Below are positions 7,977 to 15,605 of a DNA stretch of 45,009 nucleotides, in pieces; position 1 is the stretch's first letter, and each line of letters begins with the position of its first letter. The stretch is from contig NZ_JXXK01000031.1 of the NCBI RefSeq assembly GCF_000949455.1, forward strand, positions 1-45,009. The letters are read 5' to 3'. A model generated the notes under the pieces. That model worked only from the letters and a program-made list of their open reading frames with translations. It made no database searches and was not told the DNA's origin. Position numbers and translations under genes: made by a program. Origin of the DNA: Ruthenibacterium lactatiformans. GTDB taxonomy: Bacteria > Bacillota > Clostridia > Oscillospirales > Ruminococcaceae.

Positions 7977-8942
7977 ATGCTGAAAATATTTTTGTGTGAA
8001 CCCATCCATCCCCGCGCGCTGGCGCTGCTTAAAACCAGGGCTGAGGTTTTTTCGGACCCCGCCTGTCTGGGCCGGGCCGACGCAGCCATCAGCCGAAACC
8101 TGCGCATGGACGCAGCTTTTCTGGAGCAGTGCCCGGCTTTGAAGGTCATCGGCATACACGGCACGGGCACGGACAGAGTGGACCTGGCTGCGGCAGCGCA
8201 GCGCGGTGTGCGCGTGGTATATGCCCCGGGCGAAAACGCGCAGTCTGTGGCGGAGCTTATCGTAGGACTGACCCTCGCTCTGGCGCGGCGGGTATATCTG
8301 GCGGACCGCATGCTGCAAACCGGCGAAGCCCTCGCCATAGCAGATGCACGGCTGACAGGCATGGAGCTGCACGGCAAAACGCTGGGCCTTGTGGGCGTGG
8401 GCAGCATCGCCCGACGTGCCGCAGAGATGTTCCGCCGTGCGTTCGGCATGAGCATTGTAGGGTATTCGCCTTCTCTGACAGAGGAACGCGCGGCATGCCT
8501 GGGTATAGCCCGCTGCACTTGTGTACGCGAGGTATTTGCCCGGGCGGACGTTGTGAGCATCGGCGTACCCCTCACGCCTCAGACGCGCGGGCTTGTAGGT
8601 ACGGCGGAGCTTGCCGCGGCAAAGCCCGGCGCGCTGCTCGTCAATACGGCGCGGGGCGGCGTGGTGGACGAGGATGCATTGTACCGCGCTCTGACGCAGG
8701 GTCCTCTGGGAGCTGCCGCCTGCGATGTGCTCGCCCACGAGCCGCCCGCACCCGGCCTGCCGCTGCTGCGTTTGCCCAACTTTCTGGCGACGCCGCATCT
8801 CGGTGCAGCCACGGACGAAGCGCTGCTGCGTGTTGGCATGTGCGTTGTGGAGCAGATCTTCACCGTGCTGGACGGCAAAACGCCCGCTCATGAATGCGTC
8901 GGCACAACAGACCGGACGGATGTAGAATCAGAACACAAATGA
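7977..8942 (+). CDS. D-isomer-specific 2-hydroxyacid dehydrogenase (phosphoglycerate dehydrogenase-like)
   Basis: Product of 321 residues, an NAD-dependent reductase of the SerA/formate-dehydrogenase superfamily interconverting a 2-oxoacid and a D-2-hydroxyacid. The nucleotide-binding glycine motif is LGLVGVGSIARRA (about 137-149). The catalytic triad is present: Arg226 in NTARGG, Glu255 in LAHEPP and His274 in TPHLGAAT. IHGTGTDRVDL and ENAQSVAELIVGL are family marks. It lacks the C-terminal ACT domain of many SerA proteins, so assignment to serine synthesis is not secure. GGGAGG lies upstream of the ATG. It stands alone after a decayed stretch. Confidence 0.9.
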   Translation: MLKIFLCEPIHPRALALLKTRAEVFSDPACLGRADAAISRNLRMDAAFLEQCPALKVIGIHGTGTDRVDLAAAAQRGVRVVYAPGENAQSVAELIVGLTLALARRVYLADRMLQTGEALAIADARLTGMELHGKTLGLVGVGSIARRAAEMFRRAFGMSIVGYSPSLTEERAACLGIARCTCVREVFARADVVSIGVPLTPQTRGLVGTAELAAAKPGALLVNTARGGVVDEDALYRALTQGPLGAAACDVLAHEPPAPGLPLLRLPNFLATPHLGAATDEALLRVGMCVVEQIFTVLDGKTPAHECVGTTDRTDVESEHK

Positions 8943-9000
8943 AAAAACGGATTTGATGATAACGCGGGATTTATTGAGAAATAAGAGCGGAGGGAAGAAT

Positions 9001-9465
9001 TTGAATCTGATCCGAATCGGCATAGAAGATGCTCGCAAATTGTGGCAAATGCAGACAGAAGCATTTCAGGATTTATATAAAAAGTACCAGGACACGGAAA
9101 ACAGCCCTGCGGCTGAAAATATTGATAAAACCATTATGAGGTTGCAGCAGCCCTTCACCTATTACTATTTTATTCAGGAATTCGATGAAAACGTCGGCGC
9201 AGTACGGGTCGTTGACAAAGGAGAAAAAGACACAGCTAAAAGAATATCTCCTATTTTTGTGCTTCCTCAATATCAACGGCTCGGCATTGCACAAAAAGCC
9301 ATCCGTATGGTTGAAGCCCTGCATGGCAGTTCAAATTGGGAATTAAGTACGATTTTACAAGAAAAGGTGAATTGCCGTCTTTACGAAAAAATGGGTTACC
9401 GTCAGACGGGAAAAACAGAAGTTATTACCGATAAAATGACGCTGGTATTTTACAAAAAGGACTGA
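9001..9465 (+). CDS. GNAT-family N-acetyltransferase
   Basis: Product of 154 residues. The acetyl-CoA-binding motif is visible as VLPQYQRLGIAQKAI, followed by a helix and the C-terminal NCRLYEKMGYRQTGKTE. The substrate is unknown. I choose TTG at 9001, 6-7 bases after a strong CGGAGGG, rather than the in-frame ATG at 8953, which has no ribosome site. Codon use is clearly A+T-richer than the neighbours (runs such as TTATATAAAAAGTACC), suggesting more recent acquisition. A bidirectional terminator follows at 9655-9701. Confidence 0.85.
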   Translation: MNLIRIGIEDARKLWQMQTEAFQDLYKKYQDTENSPAAENIDKTIMRLQQPFTYYYFIQEFDENVGAVRVVDKGEKDTAKRISPIFVLPQYQRLGIAQKAIRMVEALHGSSNWELSTILQEKVNCRLYEKMGYRQTGKTEVITDKMTLVFYKKD

Positions 9466-9654
9466 GCTGCAAAAGACAGCTGAAAGCCCAAGCCTTAAGG
9501 GGATGGTCCTAAAACGGAAATCGCCGTCGTGCGGAGCGCCACGTTTTCGGCGCCGCCCTTCGCAGGGAGGCCGCAGCGCGCCCGACACGCGCTGGCACGC
9601 TGCCTGCGCCCTCCCCGTTGCGGCCTCTGCTTTCCCGTCTTTTTCCAACAATAC

Positions 9655-9701
9655 GAATCGGGGCGCCCTCCGCAAGGAAGGCGCCCCGATTCATACTTTT
9701 T
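9655..9701. terminator. Bidirectional terminator between GNAT and TPM genes
   Basis: GAATCGGGGCGCC (9655-9667) and GGCGCCCCGATTC (9680-9692) form a perfect 13-bp stem with a 12-base loop and a T run just after it on the plus strand. The G+C-rich 9466-9654 stretch holds no gene that I can support. Confidence 0.8.
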
Positions 9702-9727
9702 GTGTCGTCTTGATAAATACGGCAGCG

Positions 9728-10705
9728 TCAATGACCACGCCCGGCGCCGCCGCCGCGAAAGCCGCCGCCGCCACCGCCGCGGGAACCGCCGAAACCGCCA
9801 CCGCCGCCGCGGAAGCTTCCTCCGCCGCCAAAGCTGCCGCCTCCAAATCCGCCGCCGCTGCGCGGAGGCCGGGGCGGGCGCGGGCCGGGACGCGGCCCCG
9901 GCGGGGGCGGCGGGCCCCTATGGTGGTGATGATGGCCGCCCATCATACTGCCCAGGAAAAAGCCCGTGCCGAACGAAGGGCCGCTGTAATAAGTGCTGTA
10001 ACGGCCGCCGCGCCGGCGGCGCGGCCCGCTGAACGCGCCGATGAGCGCCAGCACGATCACGAGGAACACGATCATCCCAAAAATGCTGAAGCCGCCGTCG
10101 TCCCGGTAACCGTCGTCATAGCCATATCCGTATCCATAGTCGTAGTCCGGCTGCGGCACGGGAGACGGATTCGCCGCGCCGCCTGTGCTGCCGTCGTAGC
10201 CGTAGATGCTGCTCACAGCGTCATACAGGGACGCAAATGTTTTTTTCACACCGGCGTCATAGTTTTTATCCGCGAAATCCGGCTCCAGGTCCTCCTGTAA
10301 AATGCGGCTGAGCGTACTGGTTGGCAGCAGCGTTTCCAGCCCGCTGCCCTGTATGCACTGGTAATCGTCGTCCCCGACGGAAAGCAGCAGCAAAACGCCG
10401 TTGTTTTTTTCGGCACTGCCAATGCCCCAGGCGTTGGCCATGTCATAGGCGTACTGCTCCATCGAAACACCGCCTGTGTCCTGCACCACCGTCACGACGA
10501 TCTGCGCGCCCGTAGCATTATACAAACCGTCATTTTTGCTCACAATATCACTCTTAGTATCACCCGAAAGCACACCAACGTAATCGTTGACGTAAAAATC
10601 AGATGTTGGGTCCGGAACCGACGCGGCAAATGCCGTGGCCGAAACCAGCAGCGACAGCACGGCCAGCAGCGCCGTGCCGCGCAGAAATCGTTGGATTTTC
10701 TTCAT
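9728..10705 (-). CDS. TPM-domain membrane protein with Gly/His-rich tail (YgcG-like)
   Basis: Product of 325 residues. A signal peptide (MKKIQRFLRG.., cleavage near AFA-AS) precedes an extracytoplasmic TPM domain (about 30-165; FYVNDYVGVLSGD, GAQIVVTVVQDTGG, NNGVLLLLSVGDDDYQ). A Tyr/Asp-rich linker, one membrane segment (about 207-227) and a low-complexity tail rich in Gly, Arg and Pro follow, with a run of five His. TPM proteins include a thylakoid acid phosphatase and bacterial membrane-integrity proteins, so the activity is uncertain. AAGGAG lies 6 bases before the ATG. It is the last gene of a four-gene minus operon with xpaC, telA and lemA, 29 bp after lemA. Confidence 0.9.
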   Translation of the reverse strand: MKKIQRFLRGTALLAVLSLLVSATAFAASVPDPTSDFYVNDYVGVLSGDTKSDIVSKNDGLYNATGAQIVVTVVQDTGGVSMEQYAYDMANAWGIGSAEKNNGVLLLLSVGDDDYQCIQGSGLETLLPTSTLSRILQEDLEPDFADKNYDAGVKKTFASLYDAVSSIYGYDGSTGGAANPSPVPQPDYDYGYGYGYDDGYRDDGGFSIFGMIVFLVIVLALIGAFSGPRRRRGGRYSTYYSGPSFGTGFFLGSMMGGHHHHHRGPPPPPGPRPGPRPPRPPRSGGGFGGGSFGGGGSFRGGGGGFGGSRGGGGGGFRGGGAGRGH

Positions 10706-10734
10706 GGATGCTCCTTTTCAATGTAGGGCCGCAC

Positions 10735-11268
10735 TCAGGCGGAAAATTCTTCCGCCTGTGCGCCTGTCAGGCCGGCGATGAGCGACGCCGGGAAGCCGGA
10801 CAGCTTTTTTTGCGCAGCGCGGGCCTGCTCATTGTATGCGTCCGCCGAATTGTCGATGATATTGCCACGGCTCAAAAATTCCGACCACTGTGTTTGCAGC
10901 ACGCTGCCCTTATCGTCGCCGGAGACCTTTCGCGTCTCCTCATACAGCATGCCGACAGACGCGGTGAGGGCCGCGTTTGCGGCGTATTCCTGTGCCGGCC
11001 CCTCCGCGGCCTCCAGCGCCTCCACGGCCCGTTTTGCCGTCTTCACGGACGCGGCATCCGCGCCCAGCGCCGCTTCACCCTCGGCGATGATATTCTGCGC
11101 GGCGGCGGCGCGCAGCGCCAGGTCCCCCGCGATATTCTGCGCGTATGCCTCATTCACGCTGCGGGCCGCGCTGCTCAGCTTGGCCCCGCCGATGCCGAAA
11201 GTACCGCCCAAAATGGCAGCCGCCAGCACCACGCAGGCCAGCGCACGGTTTTCTTTCCAGTTTTTCAC
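10735..11268 (-). CDS. lemA: LemA family protein
   Basis: Product of 177 residues with one N-terminal membrane segment (about 9-27) and a long helical extracytoplasmic region. Family marks are the end ..YNEQARAAQKKLSGFPASLI and NIIDNSADAYN. LemA proteins are small helical-bundle membrane proteins of unknown activity, often encoded with TPM-domain proteins, as here. GTG at 11268 is preferred to the in-frame ATG at 11283 because GGGAGG ends 5 bases before the GTG and would lie inside the longer version. It lies between telA and the TPM gene, with gaps of 44 bp and 29 bp. Confidence 0.9.
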   Translation of the reverse strand: MKNWKENRALACVVLAAAILGGTFGIGGAKLSSAARSVNEAYAQNIAGDLALRAAAAQNIIAEGEAALGADAASVKTAKRAVEALEAAEGPAQEYAANAALTASVGMLYEETRKVSGDDKGSVLQTQWSEFLSRGNIIDNSADAYNEQARAAQKKLSGFPASLIAGLTGAQAEEFSA

Positions 11269-11312
11269 GCTATCCTCCCGCATTTTCTCTTATTCCCGTC
11301 ACAAGTACAAAC

Positions 11313-12482
11313 TCAGCGGGCGATCTCCAGCAGCTTCGCTTTCAGCTCGCCCTCGATGCGGCCCAGCTCCGTTTCGGCCGCAGCGCGCTTCTCTCTGCCT
11401 TCGTTCTGGATCTTCACGACCTCGTCCAGCGTTTCGATCAGGCTGCGGTTCGTCTGCTGCAGCGTCTCGATGTCCACGATGCCGCGCTCAGATTCCTTTG
11501 CCGCAGCGATGGTACCCTGCTTGAGCGTGGCCGCGTTTTTCTTCAGCAGCTCGTTGGTCATGTCTGTAACGGCACGCTGCGCCTCAATGGCCTGCTGGGA
11601 ATGGGCCAGACCCAGCGCAAGCACCATCTGGCTCTTCCACAGGGGAATGGTGTTGACGATAGAGGTCTGGATTTTTTCCGCCATCATCGTGTCGTTGGAC
11701 TGGATCAGGCGGATCTGCGGGGACATCTGCACCGAGATGTTGCGCGTCAGCTCCAGATCGTACAGCTTCTTTTCAAAGCGCGTGCACATATCGTCCAGGT
11801 CCTTGGCTGCCTGAGCGTCCTCGGGCAGGCCTGATTTTTTCGCTTTTTCGATCAGGGCGGGCAATTCGTTTGCGCGCACCTCCGCCAGCTTTTTCTTACC
11901 GGCCAGAATGTACATCGTCAGCTCCTTGAAATACACAAGGTTCATCTCGTACATTTTGTCCAGCATGGCGATATCCTTCAGAAGCTGTACCTGATGGCCC
12001 TCCAGCACAGCCTCGATCTTATCCACGTTGGTCTCCACCTTGGCATACTTCGCCTTAAAGGTATCCAGCGAATTGGTGGCCTTGCGGAAAAAGCCCATGA
12101 TGCCCTTGGGCGCTTCCTCGGTGGCGTCGAAGCTCTTAAGCTCCGTCACCAGGCCCGTGACCATCTCGCCGACCTCGCCCAGGTCCTTGGTGCGGATATT
12201 TTCCAACGTGCTGCTGGAAAAATCGGCCACTTTTTTCTGGCTGGCCGCGCCGTACTGCAGCACCACCGTGGAATTGCGCAGGTCGATTTTTTCCGCGAAT
12301 TCGTCCACTGCCTTTTTCTCTTCGGGCGAAAGGCCCGCGTCCATGGGCTCCGGCTCCACTGCAGGTTTCTTTTCCTCCTGCGCAGGGGGGGCGGGCTCCG
12401 GGTCCAGCGTCAGTGTGGGAACGGCGGGAACAGAGAGGTCTGGCTCCAGGGTAAGCGCGGGTGCGGTTTGTTTTTCTTCCAT
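11313..12482 (-). CDS. telA: TelA-family toxic-anion-resistance protein
   Basis: Product of 389 residues, soluble and mostly helical, matching the TelA/KlaA family (tellurite or toxic anion resistance, also tied to cell-envelope stress). It has an acidic Pro-rich N-terminus (about 1-60) and then the conserved body (VVLQYGAASQKKVADFSSSTL, KTKD-like RTKDLGEVGEM, VEAVLEGHQ-like region KIEAVLEGHQVQLLKDI, LDKMYEMNLVYFKEL, PLWKSQMVLALGL). The ATG at 12482 follows GAAAGGA. It lies 44 bp after xpaC, the usual partner gene. The resistance role is inherited from the family name and may not be the natural function. Confidence 0.93.
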   Translation of the reverse strand: MEEKQTAPALTLEPDLSVPAVPTLTLDPEPAPPAQEEKKPAVEPEPMDAGLSPEEKKAVDEFAEKIDLRNSTVVLQYGAASQKKVADFSSSTLENIRTKDLGEVGEMVTGLVTELKSFDATEEAPKGIMGFFRKATNSLDTFKAKYAKVETNVDKIEAVLEGHQVQLLKDIAMLDKMYEMNLVYFKELTMYILAGKKKLAEVRANELPALIEKAKKSGLPEDAQAAKDLDDMCTRFEKKLYDLELTRNISVQMSPQIRLIQSNDTMMAEKIQTSIVNTIPLWKSQMVLALGLAHSQQAIEAQRAVTDMTNELLKKNAATLKQGTIAAAKESERGIVDIETLQQTNRSLIETLDEVVKIQNEGREKRAAAETELGRIEGELKAKLLEIAR

Positions 12483-12526
12483 GATCGTTTTGTTCCTTTC
12501 TGAATGAGGTATCGGGACCGCCCGGG

Positions 12527-13189
12527 TCATGACAATTTCAAATTATTTTTGCCGGAAAGGCCGTCGCCGGAGAGCATTCCGTCCAGCACGGCGATGTCGG
12601 AGGAAACATCCAGTACCTCGCCCGCGAACAGCGCGTCCAGCTGCGCTTCAAAAGCGGCGGCAATGGTTCCGGCGTTCTTCTCCACGTCGGACATCAGGCT
12701 TTTAGCGTTTTCGCCGCCCGCGCCGCTGGCCGAAAGGTCGGCATAGGTGGTCAATATCTTAACGGCCGTGGGCAGATAATAGGTGACGAACTTGCGGATA
12801 TCCCGGCCTTTTTCCGGATGCTCGCGCACCTGCTGCAAAATGGCCGCGCCCGCTTTCTCCATGCGGCTGATCTGCGCCGAGAGCGCCGCGGCCGGAATGC
12901 GGGCGTTCAGCACCTCCAGCTTCTCCAGATCGTCCCGCGCCTTTTCCAGCGCGGCGTCCAGCGCCTCCTCGCCCGTTGCGAAGGGGTCCTCCGGCGCGGG
13001 CACCATCACCACACGGGGCGGGATTTTTTTGTCCGACAGAAAATATGCGCCCGCCGCAACGGCACACGCGCCCAAAAAGCCCGGCAGGCTGTATACGGGC
13101 AGCACAGCCGCGCACACCAGAAATGCGCCCGCCGCAATGTACAGCGGCAGCGCGGAGCGTATTTTCTTTTCCACCATTTTTCCTGCCAT
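12527..13189 (-). CDS. xpaC: XpaC-family membrane protein (5-bromo-4-chloroindolyl phosphate hydrolysis family)
   Basis: Product of 220 residues. Two N-terminal membrane helices (about 11-50) are followed by a cytoplasmic helical domain (KIPPRVVMVPAPEDPFATGEEALDAA, IRKFVTYYLPTAVKILTTYADL, AFEAQLDALFAGEVLDVSSDIAVLDGMLSGDGL), which matches XpaC proteins. The family name comes from a phosphatase-type phenotype in Bacillus; the biochemical role is unclear. The ATG at 13189 has GGGAGG 7 bases upstream; the longer in-frame reading from 13345 lacks a ribosome site and crosses a terminator. It is the first gene of the xpaC-telA-lemA-TPM operon. Confidence 0.9.
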   Translation of the reverse strand: MAGKMVEKKIRSALPLYIAAGAFLVCAAVLPVYSLPGFLGACAVAAGAYFLSDKKIPPRVVMVPAPEDPFATGEEALDAALEKARDDLEKLEVLNARIPAAALSAQISRMEKAGAAILQQVREHPEKGRDIRKFVTYYLPTAVKILTTYADLSASGAGGENAKSLMSDVEKNAGTIAAAFEAQLDALFAGEVLDVSSDIAVLDGMLSGDGLSGKNNLKLS

Positions 13190-13268
13190 CGAGCGGCCTC
13201 CCTGCCACAGCGCTTTATGCGCATGAATGTTACTATTTATATTACATTCAAACGGCTTAAAATGCAAG

Positions 13269-13295
13269 AAAAACCGGGCATGCGGCCCGGTTTTT
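13269..13295 (-). terminator. Terminator after the DUF308 gene
   Basis: AAAAACCGGGC (13269-13279) and GCCCGGTTTTT (13285-13295) form an 11-bp stem with a 5-base loop. On the minus strand the 3' arm ends in five T followed by CTTGC. It separates the DUF308 unit from the xpaC operon. Confidence 0.8.
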
Positions 13296-13325
13296 ACACT
13301 TTGTTTATAATCTGCCCGCGCGGGG

Positions 13326-13889
13326 TCAGAAATCCTCAAAATCATGGGGCAGCCGGTCGAGATATACCGCAGAAAAAATGACCGATGCGCCCACGAACAG
13401 GAAAAACAGCCCCACCATCACCGTCCAGGCCGCCATGCTGCCCAGCGGGCTGGCCAGCATAAATATCCCCACCGCGAATTTTACGGCAGCGTCACCCGCA
13501 CAGCAACCCCATGGCTGGCCGGACGCACGCCGCCGCAGCGCGTCCCTCAGGCGCAGCGCGCCGAAGGCCACTGCCCACACGCCCAGCACCACGGCGATGA
13601 ACATCAGCGAAAGCGTGCGGTTGAGCAGGAATACCAGCCCCACCGCGACATTCACAAAGCCCTGCAGTTTGCGCATGCCGGGTATGTACTCTGGCAAAAA
13701 GCTCTTTGCCAGAAAACCTGAAGCCACCTCGCACAGGCCCAGCCCCAGGATTGCAGCGCCGATGCAAAGAGGCAGTATCTTCGCCACCCGGCCCGGCCAG
13801 ACCAGCGCCGTCAGCCCCAGCACGCACAGCAGCGCGCCGCCCGCCAGCGGCAGCCATTTCATATGCTTGAAATCCTCGATCAATGACAT
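13326..13889 (-). CDS. DUF308/HdeD-like multipass membrane protein
   Basis: Product of 187 residues with about six hydrophobic helices arranged as short hairpins (WLPLAGGALLCVLGLTALVW, ILPLCIGAAILGLGLCEVA, LQGFVNVAVGLVFLL, LMFIAVVLGVWAVAF, AVKFAVGIFMLASP, TVMVGLFFLFVGASVIF). This fits the DUF308/HdeD fold; in E. coli HdeD helps acid resistance at high density. No enzymatic residues are apparent. It starts 18 bp after the lipoprotein gene stop, so the two are probably one transcript ending at 13269-13295. Confidence 0.8.
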   Translation of the reverse strand: MSLIEDFKHMKWLPLAGGALLCVLGLTALVWPGRVAKILPLCIGAAILGLGLCEVASGFLAKSFLPEYIPGMRKLQGFVNVAVGLVFLLNRTLSLMFIAVVLGVWAVAFGALRLRDALRRRASGQPWGCCAGDAAVKFAVGIFMLASPLGSMAAWTVMVGLFFLFVGASVIFSAVYLDRLPHDFEDF

Positions 13890-13907
13890 CCTCCCCCTTT
13901 TACGCGG

Positions 13908-14537
13908 TCAGCTTCCCGGCTGTGCGCCGGCGGCCACCGCCCCCTCTTCCTGTGTTTCCTCTTCGATCTCGGCCGTCACGCCCTCCACGTTGAACGCGCC
14001 CGACATGCGCCGTGCGCCGGACTCCGTATAGCTGAACACCACACGGTACCGCGCACCCGCGGCCAGCCCTGTGAACGTATAGCTCTGCACCGTACCGTCG
14101 CAGGTGAAATACACGGTTTCCAGATATTCCGCTCTGCCGTCCGCCAGTTTCCACAACGCGAATTTCGCATCCTTGCGGGAGGTCTGGGCGTCCAACTCTG
14201 CCCTTACGCGGACTGTGATTTCGCCTGCCGTGCAAAGATCCCGCGTGCGGCAGGAATTTACCGTCGTGAACGCGCCGGAGAGCACGCCCGCGTCCAGCAG
14301 CGTATTGATCGTGCTGTCCGTCTGCGGCGCCGCCAGCGTGGCGGGCAGTGCGATATCGCCGCCCGCGGCCGCGCGCACGGCATCGGCGCGCGGAGCCGCC
14401 CGGGTTCCATCTTGGGTTTCACTTTGCGAAAAACGGCCTTCGCCGCTCTCATGAAGCGCTCCGTCGCAGCCTGCCAAAGCCACGCACAGCAGCATAGCAG
14501 CGAACAATGGCGCATATTTTATCTTCTGGGGCTTCAT
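13908..14537 (-). CDS. Putative lipoprotein, 209 aa
   Basis: A type II signal peptide is clear: MKPQKIKYAPLFAAMLLCVA then LAGC-D, with the lipidated Cys near residue 24. An Ala/Ser/Glu linker (to about residue 80) leads to a C-terminal beta-sandwich-like domain (ITVRVRAELDAQTSRKDAKF, YTFTGLAAGARYRVVFSYTE) resembling a fibronectin III or similar fold. It ends in an acidic Glu-rich tail. No enzyme motif is seen. I choose ATG at 14537, 6 bases after GGAGGG; the ATG at 14543 directly abuts it. It precedes the DUF308 gene by 18 bp and is divergent from the UlaG-like gene. Confidence 0.75.
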   Translation of the reverse strand: MKPQKIKYAPLFAAMLLCVALAGCDGALHESGEGRFSQSETQDGTRAAPRADAVRAAAGGDIALPATLAAPQTDSTINTLLDAGVLSGAFTTVNSCRTRDLCTAGEITVRVRAELDAQTSRKDAKFALWKLADGRAEYLETVYFTCDGTVQSYTFTGLAAGARYRVVFSYTESGARRMSGAFNVEGVTAEIEEETQEEGAVAAGAQPGS

Positions 14538-14687
14538 CTGCATCCCTCCGGTTTTGACTTTTGGCGCGGGAGGCGTTACAATAAAGAAAGCTGTATTCTT
14601 TCCTTCATGCCGCCTCTGCGTCTGGAATACAGTTAGTATGCGGTGAAGCCACAAAAAATAAACATCGAAACAATAAGGAGTTGTACT

Positions 14688-15347
14688 ATGGACCCCCTTG
14701 AACCTGTCCGGTTTGTAAAGCACGGATGCGTTTGCTTTGAATCCGACGACGCCGTAGTGTATGTAGACCCATATAAGGTGCCTGACGACGCCCACGACGC
14801 GGACCTGATCGTGATCACCCACAGCCACGGCGACCACTATTCGCCGGAGGACATCGAGCGGGTGCGCAAAGAGGACACCTGCTTTGCCACCACGGCGGAG
14901 GTGGCGCGCCTGCTGGAGCGTGATTTCGGCATCGACGACGATTATATCAGCGAACTGAGCTTTGAAGCGCCCCGCATCGGCTTTGAATGCGGCGCGGTGC
15001 TGGAACCGGTGGCCGCAGAAAACAAAAACCACCCCGTCAGCTTCGGCTTCGGCCTCGTGTTGGAGTTCGCAGGGTTCACCTATTACCTCTCCGGCGACAC
15101 CGACGTCCTGGTGGACAATGTCCAATGCGACGTGCTGTTTGTGGTGTGCGACGGCATCTGGAACATGCCGGACTATGAAAAATCAGTGCCCGCACAAGTG
15201 GCGGCCATGGACGTGCTGCCCGGGCTTGTGGTGCCGTACCACTACGGCGTGGACGCACCCTCCACAAAGGAAAACGGGGCGCGGTTGTGCGCCGCGCTCA
15301 CAGCCGCAGGCATTCCTTGCCGGGAATGGAAAAAGGGGCTGTTCTGA
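14688..15347 (+). CDS. UlaG-like metallo-beta-lactamase-fold hydrolase
   Basis: Product of 219 residues, cytoplasmic. The metal-binding signature HSHGDH lies at 45-50, preceded by DADLIVIT. Later ligands are in YYLSGDTDVL and VPYHYGVD. This arrangement (COG2220) includes UlaG-type lactonases and general metal-dependent hydrolases; the substrate is unknown. AAGGAG lies 7 bases before the ATG at 14688; an in-frame GTG at 14643 lacks a ribosome site. Upstream, CTGTATTC (14591-14598) and GAATACAG (14625-14632) form an 8-bp inverted repeat in the divergent intergenic region. Confidence 0.9.
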   Translation: MDPLEPVRFVKHGCVCFESDDAVVYVDPYKVPDDAHDADLIVITHSHGDHYSPEDIERVRKEDTCFATTAEVARLLERDFGIDDDYISELSFEAPRIGFECGAVLEPVAAENKNHPVSFGFGLVLEFAGFTYYLSGDTDVLVDNVQCDVLFVVCDGIWNMPDYEKSVPAQVAAMDVLPGLVVPYHYGVDAPSTKENGARLCAALTAAGIPCREWKKGLF

Positions 15348-15378
15348 CACTCTGGCGGAATGCCGCGTTTCATCCGTC

Positions 15379-15408
15379 CTGCCGCGTCCTCTGTAAAGAG
15401 GGCGCTTT
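15379..15408 (+). repeat. 30-bp hairpin repeat, copy 1
   Basis: 29 of 30 bases match 15560-15589. The copy contains the arms CCTCT-GTAA-AGAGG and lacks a long T tail (CTTTAG). The spacer between copies holds further hairpins, such as 15432-15454 and 15456-15470, and no gene. Confidence 0.7.
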
Positions 15409-15559
15409 AGCTTGGCGCAAAAGCTGCCTACGAACAGGGCCTGTGGCCCCGTTCGCCGCGCACGGCGCGGGGTTATTTTAAATGAAAAAGGAGTTCTCCA
15501 CCCCTTTTTCAAGCTTTTTCCCCGGACATTTCTTTTACCTCTTTGCCTTCTTCAACCAT

Positions 15560-15592
15560 CTGCCGCGCCCTCTGTAAAGAGGGCGCTTTTTT
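15560..15592 (+). terminator. Intrinsic terminator, copy 2 of the 30-bp repeat
   Basis: GCGCCCTCT (15565-15573), loop GTAA, AGAGGGCGC (15578-15586) and six T. This is a textbook plus-strand terminator, probably for the UlaG-like gene, and repeats the element at 15379. Confidence 0.8.
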
Positions 15593-15605
15593 CGTATTCT
15601 CCGCG

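Noticed and set aside
9780..9950. Gly-rich repeat at the end of the TPM gene as a possible CRISPR or tandem array
   Set aside because: It is codon-level low complexity (Gly/Arg/Ser) without constant repeat length or unique spacers. No CRISPR-like array was seen anywhere in the window.
13190..13345. N-terminal extension of xpaC
   Set aside because: It would cross the terminator hairpin at 13269-13295 and lacks a ribosome site; the ATG at 13189 has GGGAGG.
14517..14663. Similar first codons (MKPQKI) of the lipoprotein and of an in-frame extension of the UlaG-like gene
   Set aside because: The match is only about 18 bases with mismatches. The UlaG extension has no ribosome site, so it is probably chance or a trace of local inversion too short to support.
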